The position numbers and the translations under genes are program-made. From Actinomycetota bacterium (lineage in GTDB: Bacteria > Actinomycetota > Thermoleophilia > Gaiellales > Gaiellaceae), in the NCBI GenBank assembly GCA_003170995.1, contig PMXT01000115.1:1-7861 (forward strand): a stretch of DNA of 7,861 bases, in the 5' to 3' direction. Position 1 is the first letter of the stretch. Each line of letters opens with the position of its first letter. The notes beneath the pieces were generated by a model. It worked only from the letters and a program-made list of their open reading frames with translations. It ran no database searches and was not told where the DNA came from. Below are positions 1 to 6,529 of this stretch, one piece after another.

Positions 1-1202
1 TCGGTGTCGTCACCGGCATCGTGCAGGAGTTCCAGTTCGGCATGAACTGGGCCACCTACTCGCGCTACGTCGGCGATGTCTTCGGCGCGCCGCTGGCGAT
101 CGAGGGACTCGTCGCGTTCTTCCTCGAGTCGGTCTTCATCGGGCTCTGGATCTTCGGCGCCGGGCGCCTGAGCCCGAGGATGCACCTGGCGACGATCTGG
201 GTGGTTGCGATCGGCTCCATCCTCTCGGCCTACGTCATTCTCGCCGCCAACTCCTGGATGCAGCATCCGGTCGGCTACCGCGTCAACCCAGCAACCGGCC
301 GGGCCGAGATGACCTCACTACTCGCGATCATGACGCAGGGGAACCTGCTCGAGGCTTTCGCGCACGTCATCTCGGCGGCGATCGTCACGGCGGGAGCGCT
401 TGTGCTGGCCGTGTCGGCCTACCACCTGCTGCGCAAGAACGAGGTCGAGCTTTTCGGCCACGCGGCGCACATCGCCCTCGTCGTGCTCCTCATCGGAGCG
501 ATCTCGGTCGTCACCTGGGGCCACTTCCAGGGGCAGCTGGTGGCGCGCGAGCAGCCGATGAAGATGGCGGCCGCGGAGGCGGTTTACGAGACCGAAAAAC
601 CGGCCGGCCTGTCGCTGTTCGCAATCGGGCCGCTCGAGAAGTACCCGAGCAAGAACACGCTCAACATCACCGTCCCACACCTGCTCTCCTTCCTCACCGA
701 CTGGCATTGGGACAGCAGGGTCGAGGGAATCAACGAGCTACAGACGATGTCGGCGGCGCGCTATGGCCCCGGCAACTACAAACCGATCGTGGCCGTCAAC
801 TACTGGTCGTTTCGCCTGATGATCGGGATCGGGTTCCTCTTCATCGGCTGGGCCTCACTCGGGCTCTGGCTTGCGCGTAAGCGGCGGCTCGAGCGTTCGT
901 CGCGCTTCCTGCGCTGGTCGATTCCGCTGCTGGTGTTTCCCTTCCTCGCCAACACGTTCGGCTGGCTGCTGAGGGAGATGGGCCGGCAACCCTGGGTTGT
1001 CGAAGGCTTGCTCAGGACGTCGGATGCCTTCTCGCACGCCGTCAGCGTCCAGGCGGTCGCCTTCACACTGGGCGGCTTCGTTCTCGTCTACACACTGCTG
1101 GCCGCGATCGAGGTCGGTCTCGTCGTCTACGTCGTCAAGGGTGGGCCCGCGCCGCCAGCCGCCGAGAGCGAGCAACCGAAACTGATCGAGCTGGGGTACT
1201 GA
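1..1202 (+). CDS. cydA: Cytochrome bd quinol oxidase subunit I (CydA), 5'-truncated by window edge
   Basis: CydA carries the quinol site and the haems b558, b595 and d of the cytoplasmic-membrane bd oxidase, which reduces O2 to water with quinol electrons. The frame is open from base 3. The GTG at 21 lies inside the conserved EFQFG-NW segment, so it is not the start, and the N-terminus with the usual b595 histidine lies off the left edge. Counting the codon at 21 as residue 1, I see PLAIEG (E28) and FLES (E36), matching the conserved acidic pair; H115 in the helix matching E. coli His186; K181 and E186 of the quinol-loop KxxxxE motif; M267 in FRLMIG, the expected b558 Met ligand; and GRQPW at 321-325. 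The loop from about 166 to 260 is much shorter than in E. coli, so this is the short Q-loop type. About 399 residues are visible, with several hydrophobic helices. cydB follows after 14 bp. Identity is very secure. Confidence 0.97.
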   Translation, partial: GVVTGIVQEFQFGMNWATYSRYVGDVFGAPLAIEGLVAFFLESVFIGLWIFGAGRLSPRMHLATIWVVAIGSILSAYVILAANSWMQHPVGYRVNPATGRAEMTSLLAIMTQGNLLEAFAHVISAAIVTAGALVLAVSAYHLLRKNEVELFGHAAHIALVVLLIGAISVVTWGHFQGQLVAREQPMKMAAAEAVYETEKPAGLSLFAIGPLEKYPSKNTLNITVPHLLSFLTDWHWDSRVEGINELQTMSAARYGPGNYKPIVAVNYWSFRLMIGIGFLFIGWASLGLWLARKRRLERSSRFLRWSIPLLVFPFLANTFGWLLREMGRQPWVVEGLLRTSDAFSHAVSVQAVAFTLGGFVLVYTLLAAIEVGLVVYVVKGGPAPPAAESEQPKLIELGY

Positions 1203-1208
1203 GTGGAG
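1203..1208 (+). promoter_or_regulatory. Ribosome binding site of cydB
   Basis: GTGGAG directly follows the cydA stop and sits 8 bases before the ATG at 1217. It is a reasonable Shine-Dalgarno match and supports that ATG as the cydB start. Confidence 0.6.
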
Positions 1209-1216
1209 CACCGAAG

Positions 1217-2287
1217 ATGATTCTCGCCGACACCTTCGTCAGCTTGCAGGGCTTTTGGTTCGTCGTCCTCGGCGTGCTCTGGGGCGGCTACTTCGTGCTC
1301 GAGGGCTTCGACTTCGGGGTCGGGATGCTGATGCGGCTGATCGGGCGCGACGACGCCGAACGCAAAGCGGTGATCGGGACGATCGAGCCCGTCTGGGACG
1401 GCAACGAAGTCTGGCTGATCGTCGCCGCCGGCGCGACCTTCGCGGCCTTTCCGAGCTGGTACGCGACGTTGTTTTCGGGCTACTACATCGTCTTCTTCCT
1501 GATCCTGATCGGGCTGATCTTCCGCGGCGTCGCAATCGAGTACCGAGCCAAGCGCAGGGAGCCGCGCTGGCGCTCGACCTGCGAGATTGCGATCGTGCTT
1601 GGCAGTGCGCTGCCGGCCTTCCTCTGGGGGATCGTCTTCGCCAACGTCATCCACGGCGTCCCGCTCGACTCGGGTGGCGAGTTCTCGGGCGGCCTGCTCG
1701 ATCTCTTCGGCGGCTACGCGATCCTCGGCGGCCTCGCCTCGCTTCTCTTGTTCGCCTTCCACGGCGCCGCCTTCCTCACCTTGCGCACTACGGGCGAGGT
1801 GCGCCGGCGGGCGAAGGCATTTGCGATACGCCTCGTGGTGCCGGCGGCGGCGCTCGTGCTCGCGATCTTCGTCTGGAGCGCCGCCGACTCGGGCGACATC
1901 GACGGGAAATGGATTGCGGCGGCGTCACTGGCCGCACTCGCCGCGGTGCTCCTGACGCTCTCGCTCGGGCTTGTCTTTCGCGCTCGCGACGGGGTCGCCT
2001 TCGCCGCGATCGCGCTGGCCATCTGCTCGACCGTGGCCTCGTTCTTTGTCGCTCTCTATCCGAGCGTGCTCGTCTCGAGCACGAGCCCGGCCTTCAGCTT
2101 GACCGTCTTCTCGACCAGTTCGTCGCACTACACGCTCGCCGTGATGACGATCGTGGCGCTCATCTTCATGCCGATCGTCCTCGTCTACCAGGGTTGGACC
2201 TACTGGGTCTTCCGGGCGCGGCTGCGTGGCGACTCCATCCCGGGCGGAGGCGTATCCGGCGAAGCGGCAGACCGGCCACGTTCGTAG
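1217..2287 (+). CDS. cydB: Cytochrome bd quinol oxidase subunit II (CydB)
   Basis: CydB is the second core membrane subunit of the bd oxidase. It pairs with CydA and supports haem and proton-path integrity. The 356-residue product is close to the family length (E. coli 379). The ATG start has a Shine-Dalgarno sequence and gives the expected short N-terminus before helix 1. GFDFGVG (D32) and PVWDGNE (D61) correspond to E. coli Asp29 and Asp58. The following stretch (WLIVAAGATFAAFP, then the WYATLFSGYY region) is diagnostic. The C-terminal SSSHYTL and QGWTYWVF motifs are also typical. Many hydrophobic helices run through the protein, ending in a short basic, Gly-rich tail. The acidic residue before GFD is Glu (LEGFD), as I recall for actinobacterial CydB, where E. 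coli has TDGFD. The TAG stop overlaps the cydD GTG by one base, so translation is probably coupled. Confidence 0.97.
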   Translation: MILADTFVSLQGFWFVVLGVLWGGYFVLEGFDFGVGMLMRLIGRDDAERKAVIGTIEPVWDGNEVWLIVAAGATFAAFPSWYATLFSGYYIVFFLILIGLIFRGVAIEYRAKRREPRWRSTCEIAIVLGSALPAFLWGIVFANVIHGVPLDSGGEFSGGLLDLFGGYAILGGLASLLLFAFHGAAFLTLRTTGEVRRRAKAFAIRLVVPAAALVLAIFVWSAADSGDIDGKWIAAASLAALAAVLLTLSLGLVFRARDGVAFAAIALAICSTVASFFVALYPSVLVSSTSPAFSLTVFSTSSSHYTLAVMTIVALIFMPIVLVYQGWTYWVFRARLRGDSIPGGGVSGEAADRPRS

Positions 2288-3942
2288 TGGGTCCGCTCGA
2301 CCGAAGGCTGCTGCGCGAGGCGCCCGAGAGTAAGCGGTTCCTTGCCGGAGCCTGCGCTCTGGCGGTGCTTTCCGCCCTGTTCGTGATCGTCTGGGCCGAG
2401 CTGATCGGCCGAATCGTTGCGCGTGTGTTTCTGGAGGATGGCGATCTGGCTTCGATATCGCGCCTGCTTGCCGCGCTCGCCGTGGTCTCCGTGGTACGAG
2501 CCGCGATCGGCTGGGCGCTCGAGACGAGCGGTCACGCAACCTCCTGTCGCGTACGAGGCCGCCTGCGCCGGCGCGCGCTCGAGCGGGTCTTCCGGGCTCG
2601 GCCCACGGGTCTCGACGATCTGCGCACGGGCGAGGTGGCGACGGGCGTCACGAGCGGCCTCGATGCGCTCGATCCCTACTTCTCGCGCTTCCTGCCCCAG
2701 CTCGTGATGGCCGTCGTCGTCTCGCCGGCGATTCTCGTCTGGGTCGCCTTCCGCGATCCAGTCTCGGCCGTGATAATGGCGATCACGCTGCCGCTCATCC
2801 CCCTGTTTGGCGCCCTCATCGGCAAGGCGGCCGAGGAAAGGACGAAGCGAAGGCTGCAGGCGCTCTCGCTGATGAGCGCGCACTTCCTCGACGTCGTGCG
2901 CGGACTGGCGACGCTGCGCGCCTACCGGCGCGGCCCGGCGCAGAAGGAGGCGATCGCCCGCACGAGCGAGGAGTTCCGCCTACAGACGATGGGGACTCTC
3001 CGCGTCGCTTTCCTCTCGGCGCTGGCGCTCGAGCTCGTGGCGACGATGTCGATCGCGTTGATCGCGGCCGTGATCGGCATCCGGCTGGTGAACGGGAGCG
3101 TCGCGCTGGCGTCGTCGTTCGCCGTGCTCGTGCTGGCGCCGGAGCTCTACCTGCCGCTGCGCGCCGTCGCGGCCCAGTTTCACGCCTCCGCCGACGGCCT
3201 GGCCGCGGCGCGCAGGATCTTTCAGTTGATCGATCTCGAGCCAGCCGTATCGGCGCCCGTGATCGCCGCGGCTCCGCCCGATCCGAGTTCGGTCTCGCTC
3301 CGTTTCGAGGGTGTCGGCTTCGCGTACGAGGGCCGCGGCTCGTCCGTTTTGCACGACTTCGACTGCGAGCTTCGAGCCGGCGAGCGCACACTCCTCGTCG
3401 GTGGCAGCGGCGCCGGCAAGACGACCGTGCTCTCGCTATTGATGCGTTTCGCCGACCCGAGCCGCGGCCGCATCCGCGCCGGGACGACCGACTTGCACGA
3501 GCTCGACCCGGACGAGTGGCGCCGCCTGATCGCCTGGCTGCCGCAACAGCCGCGGCTGCTTGCCGGAACGATCGCCGAGGCGCTCAGAATCGGCGCGCCC
3601 GAGGCGACCGAGGAGAAGCTCTGCGAGGCCTTACGAGCGGCGGGCTGCATGGAGCTCGTCGCGGCTCTACCGGACGGGCTCGAGACGGGGGTCGGCGAAG
3701 GCGGCCTGCAGCTTTCGGCCGGCGAGCTGCGGCGGATCGCGCTGGCGCGGGCGCTTGTGCGCGAGGCGCCGCTACTCGTGCTCGACGAGCCGACCGCCCA
3801 TCTCGACGCCGGGACAGCCGCGCAGATCCGCCTGGCGCTCGAGCGGCTGGAGCGAAGGTGCACGGTCGTGATCGCCAGCCACGACGCCTCGCTTCTGTCC
3901 CTGGCCGATCGCACAATCGAGCTTGAAAGGGCCGCCCAGTGA
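2287..3942 (+). CDS. cydD: ABC transporter ATP-binding/permease subunit CydD, cytochrome bd assembly
   Basis: CydD forms a heterodimeric type IV ABC exporter-fold complex with CydC that is required for bd oxidase maturation. Thiol export and, more recently, haem handling have been proposed for it; the sequence does not decide. The frame is open far upstream through cydB, but that part is Arg-rich noise. I chose GTG 2287 because it shares its G with the cydB TAG and yields a family-like N-terminus (MGPLDRRLL), giving 551 residues. Residues about 18-300 form the membrane domain with six hydrophobic segments, including the CydD-like DPYFSRFLPQ just before residue 140. The nucleotide-binding domain follows: Walker A GGSGAGKTT (372-380, K378), Q-loop Q420, signature LSAGE (476-480), Walker B LLVLDEP (D500, E501), D-loop AHLDA and H532. 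All ATPase residues are present. The only oddity is Glu where LSGGQ ends in Gln. No clear Shine-Dalgarno sequence precedes the start, consistent with coupling to cydB. Confidence 0.95.
   Translation: MGPLDRRLLREAPESKRFLAGACALAVLSALFVIVWAELIGRIVARVFLEDGDLASISRLLAALAVVSVVRAAIGWALETSGHATSCRVRGRLRRRALERVFRARPTGLDDLRTGEVATGVTSGLDALDPYFSRFLPQLVMAVVVSPAILVWVAFRDPVSAVIMAITLPLIPLFGALIGKAAEERTKRRLQALSLMSAHFLDVVRGLATLRAYRRGPAQKEAIARTSEEFRLQTMGTLRVAFLSALALELVATMSIALIAAVIGIRLVNGSVALASSFAVLVLAPELYLPLRAVAAQFHASADGLAAARRIFQLIDLEPAVSAPVIAAAPPDPSSVSLRFEGVGFAYEGRGSSVLHDFDCELRAGERTLLVGGSGAGKTTVLSLLMRFADPSRGRIRAGTTDLHELDPDEWRRLIAWLPQQPRLLAGTIAEALRIGAPEATEEKLCEALRAAGCMELVAALPDGLETGVGEGGLQLSAGELRRIALARALVREAPLLVLDEPTAHLDAGTAAQIRLALERLERRCTVVIASHDASLLSLADRTIELERAAQ
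3925..3930 (+). promoter_or_regulatory. Ribosome binding site of cydC
   Basis: GAAAGG inside the 3' end of cydD lies 8 bases before the GTG at 3939. It supports this start, which overlaps the cydD stop as GTGA. Confidence 0.5.
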
Positions 3943-5594
3943 ACCCGTCCCCTCTCCGTCGGATGCTCGCCGAGGCTCGTCCCCTGCGCCGACGGTTGAT
4001 GCTCTCGATTCTGCTCGGCGCCTGCTCGATCGCGGCCGGGATCGGACTGATGGTGACCGCGGGCTATCTGATCTCGAAGTCGGCGCTCGAGCCGCCGATT
4101 CTCTCGCTCGGCGTTGCGATCGGCCTGGTGCAGTTGTTCGGTGTCTCGCGGGCGACCTTCCGTTACGTCGAGCGCCTCGTCTCGCACGACGCCGCCTTCC
4201 GCTTCCTGGGCCGTCTGCGCGTCTCCTTCTACGAGCGCCTCGAGCCGCTCGTCCCGGGCGGGCTTGGCACAGCGCGGAGCGGAGATCTGCTCAGCCGCTT
4301 CGTCGGCGACGTCGAGACGATGCAGTTCCTATTCCTGCGCGCTCTGGCGCCGCCTCTGGTGGCGCTCGCCGCCTGTGCGGCCGCGGTCTCGGCGGCCGCG
4401 ATCGTGCTGCCCGTCGCCGCACCGGTGCTCGGCGTGGGGCTCGCCGCCGGTGGCCTGATCGCCGCCGCAGCGACCGGGTCGGCGGCGAGAGCCAGTGCAC
4501 GCCGCGAAGCGCCTCTGCGAGCGGAGCTGACAAGTGAGGTCGTTGAGGCGCTCGCACTCACCCCGGAGCTGGTCGCCTTCGGTCGCGTCGACTGGGAGCT
4601 GGAGCGGATCGATGCCGCCGATCACAGTCTCGCCACGCTCGCCCGCCGGCACAGGCGCATCGCGGGCCTGGGAGAGGCGCTGGTGCTTCTCGCCTCAGGC
4701 CTGACGCTGATCGCCGTGCTCGCAGTCGCAACCTCCGCGGTGGCGGGAGGAAAACTCGGTGGCGTCTGGCTGGGGATGCTCGCGCTGCTCGCGCTCTCGT
4801 CCTTCGAGGCGATACGCCCGCTTCCGGTCGCCGCGCAGCAGTTGGGCTCGGTGGTGAGTGCTGCCGAGCGCCTGTACGAGCTGGCCGACCGCCCGGCGCC
4901 CGTGTACGAGCCGCTCCGCCCGCTCACCCCGCCCGAGCTCGGTGTGCTCCGGCTCGAGCAGGCCAGGTTCCGATACGACGAGCGAGGGCCCTGGATCCTC
5001 GACGGCGCCTCGCTAGAGCTTCGCCCGGGTCGGCGCCTGGCGCTGGTCGGCGAGAGCGGAGCCGGGAAGACCACGATCGCCAACATCCTCGTCCGCTTCC
5101 TCGAGCTCGACGGCGGCCGAGCGACTCTGGACGGCTGCGATTTGCGCGACTACGCCCAGGACGACGTACGCCGTCTGGTGGCGTTCGCCGGCCAGGACGC
5201 CCATCTCTTCTCGACGACGATTCGCGAGAACGTCCGCTTCGCCCGCCCGGGCGCGAGTGACGAGGAGATCGCCGCCACGCTCCGGCGCGCAGGCATCTGG
5301 GACTGGATCTCGTCGTTGCCCGCCGGGCTCGATACCTACGTGGGCGAGATGGGCGGTCAGGTCTCGGGCGGCCAACGCCGGCGAATCGCGCTCGCCCGCG
5401 CCTTCCTCTCCGGCGCCCCGCTGCTCGTCCTCGACGAGCCGACTTCTCACCTCGATCGCGCCACTGCCGAGGCGGTGATGACCGATCTTCTCGACAGCGC
5501 CGACGATACCGGGCTGCTCGTCATCACACACGACGACCTGATGCTCGACCGCTTCGACGAGGTGCTACGACTCGAGAGCGGCCGCATCGTCTGA
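3939..5594 (+). CDS. cydC: ABC transporter ATP-binding/permease subunit CydC, cytochrome bd assembly
   Basis: CydC is the partner half-transporter of CydD. The complex sits in the cytoplasmic membrane and is needed to assemble haem-loaded bd oxidase. The GTG start overlaps the cydD TGA by four bases and has an upstream GAAAGG; the product is 551 residues. The N-terminal membrane domain (about 20-295) carries the CydC hallmark FRYVERLVSHDAAF, starting at F74, and several hydrophobic segments, one very Ala-rich (about 128-182). The ATPase domain has Walker A GESGAGKTT (371-379, K377), Q-loop Q419, signature VSGGQ (475-479), Walker B LLVLDEP (D499, E500), D-loop SHLDR and H531. Everything needed for nucleotide hydrolysis is present, with a more canonical signature than in CydD. 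It is the last cyd gene of the cluster; phzF follows after 32 bp with a possible promoter of its own. Confidence 0.95.
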   Translation: MNPSPLRRMLAEARPLRRRLMLSILLGACSIAAGIGLMVTAGYLISKSALEPPILSLGVAIGLVQLFGVSRATFRYVERLVSHDAAFRFLGRLRVSFYERLEPLVPGGLGTARSGDLLSRFVGDVETMQFLFLRALAPPLVALAACAAAVSAAAIVLPVAAPVLGVGLAAGGLIAAAATGSAARASARREAPLRAELTSEVVEALALTPELVAFGRVDWELERIDAADHSLATLARRHRRIAGLGEALVLLASGLTLIAVLAVATSAVAGGKLGGVWLGMLALLALSSFEAIRPLPVAAQQLGSVVSAAERLYELADRPAPVYEPLRPLTPPELGVLRLEQARFRYDERGPWILDGASLELRPGRRLALVGESGAGKTTIANILVRFLELDGGRATLDGCDLRDYAQDDVRRLVAFAGQDAHLFSTTIRENVRFARPGASDEEIAATLRRAGIWDWISSLPAGLDTYVGEMGGQVSGGQRRRIALARAFLSGAPLLVLDEPTSHLDRATAEAVMTDLLDSADDTGLLVITHDDLMLDRFDEVLRLESGRIV

Positions 5595-5618
5595 GCCGCG
5601 TTCGCTCCCCGGTAGAGT
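5591..5618 (+). promoter_or_regulatory. Candidate leaderless promoter of the phzF-family gene
   Basis: TAGAGT at 5613-5618 fits the TANNNT -10 pattern common in actinobacteria. It ends 8 bases before the ATG at 5627, so transcription would begin at or within a couple of bases of the start codon. A weak -35 candidate, CTGAGC (5591-5596), lies 16 bp upstream and overlaps the cydC stop. The GGTAGAG at 5611-5617 could alternatively act as a poor ribosome binding site within the cyd mRNA. Confidence 0.4.
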
Positions 5619-5626
5619 CTCGCGCC

Positions 5627-6484
5627 ATGCAGAGCTTCCGCTACGCGATCGCCGACGTATTCACCGACCGGCCTCTGGCCGGTAATCAGCTCGCGGTCTT
5701 TACGAACGCCCAGAAGATTCCTGAGCACCTTTTGCAGCAGTTAGCCAAGGAGATCGGCTTCTCGGAGACGGTGTTCTGCTATCCGGCTAGCGGCGAGGGT
5801 CATGCGCGGATTCGCATCTTCACGCCGGCGAGCGAAGTCCCCTTCGCCGGGCACCCGACCCTCGGGACGGCGTTCGTTCTCGCGGCGCCGCTTCAGCTCG
5901 GGTTGATCCGACTCGAGACCGGCGCCGGCGTTGTTTCGGTCGAGCTGGAGCGCGGGCCGAGCGGGCGGATCGTCTTCGGGCGCATGAGCCAACCCCTGCC
6001 GCGAATCGAGCACTTCGAGCGGGAGAACGAGTTGCTCGCCGCACTCGAGCTGGAGCAAAGCAAGTACCCGGTCGAGCTCTACGACAACGGCATCCGCCAC
6101 GTCTTCGTCGCGCTAGCGAGCGAGGCCGAGGTTGCGGCGCTGGCACCCGATAGTAAAGCATTGGCTCCGTTCGGCTTTATCGGCGTCAACTGCTTCGCCG
6201 GCTCCGGCAAGAACTGGAAGACGCGCTGCTTCGTGGGCGAGTTCGGGATCAGCGAGGACGCGGCCACCGGGTCGGCTGCCGGTCCGCTCGCGCTGCACCT
6301 GGCTCGTCACGGAGTCGTCCCCTTCGGTGAGGAGATCGAGATCCGCCAGGGCGAGGAGATCGGGCGGCCTTCGACGCTCTACGCCCGCGCTCTCGGTAGC
6401 GCCGAGTCGGCTGAGCAGATCGAGGTCGGCGGCTGCGCCGTGGTGATCGCGCGCGGCGAGTTCGCGCTCCCCGGCAACATCTAG
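5627..6484 (+). CDS. PhzF-family isomerase/epimerase, substrate unknown
   Basis: PhzF-family enzymes have a diaminopimelate-epimerase fold and use general acid/base chemistry without a cofactor. PhzF itself isomerises a phenazine precursor, but most members, such as E. coli YddE, have no firmly assigned substrate. This 285-residue protein has the full family length and motif set. The N-terminal DVFTDRPLAGNQLAVF starts at D10. The catalytic Glu is E47 in IGFSETVF, matching PhzF Glu45. PFAGHP (72-77) includes the conserved H76, and SEDAATGSA contains D211 of the (E)D-ATGS loop. I see no signal peptide or membrane helix, so it should be cytoplasmic. It lies 32 bp after cydC on the same strand, and no other phenazine gene is in the window, so a phenazine role is unlikely from context. 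It may be read through from the cyd operon or made from its own promoter. The family call is secure; the reaction is not. Confidence 0.92.
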   Translation: MQSFRYAIADVFTDRPLAGNQLAVFTNAQKIPEHLLQQLAKEIGFSETVFCYPASGEGHARIRIFTPASEVPFAGHPTLGTAFVLAAPLQLGLIRLETGAGVVSVELERGPSGRIVFGRMSQPLPRIEHFERENELLAALELEQSKYPVELYDNGIRHVFVALASEAEVAALAPDSKALAPFGFIGVNCFAGSGKNWKTRCFVGEFGISEDAATGSAAGPLALHLARHGVVPFGEEIEIRQGEEIGRPSTLYARALGSAESAEQIEVGGCAVVIARGEFALPGNI

Positions 6485-6522
6485 CCGCCCGTTTACGGAC
6501 CTGTTCTGGTGGCCTGCGGCTA
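6482..6522 (+). terminator. Possible hairpin between convergent genes
   Basis: TAGCCGC (6482-6488), which includes the phzF stop, is perfectly complementary to GCGGCTA (6516-6522). Inside the 27-base loop are two small arms, CCG-TTTA-CGG and ACC-TGTTCT-GGT, giving a possible branched fold. The gap between the two convergent stops is only 45 bp, where a bidirectional terminator would be useful. There is no T-run and the stem is short, so this is weak. Confidence 0.3.
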
Positions 6523-6529
6523 TGCGTGT

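Noticed and set aside
21..23. GTG at 21 as the start of cydA
   Set aside because: It falls in the middle of the conserved EFQFG-NW helix region, the frame is open to the left edge, and the N-terminal haem ligand region would be missing. The real start is outside the window.
1255..2286. Long upstream extension of the cydD frame through the whole of cydB, which would give an 895-residue protein
   Set aside because: The extension is extremely Arg-rich with no domain, which is what a high-GC off-frame reading gives. cydB in the true frame is a full canonical protein, and the GTG at 2287 gives a proper CydD N-terminus.
3222..4187. 321-codon antisense frame across the cydD-cydC junction
   Set aside because: It lies opposite conserved ATPase motifs, is rich in Ser/Arg/Pro and shows no recognisable domain. 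It is a mirror of high-GC codon use.
5627..6484. Phenazine biosynthesis cluster suggested by a PhzF homologue
   Set aside because: No phzA/B/D/E/G-like gene is present and most PhzF homologues are unrelated to phenazines, so only the family is called.
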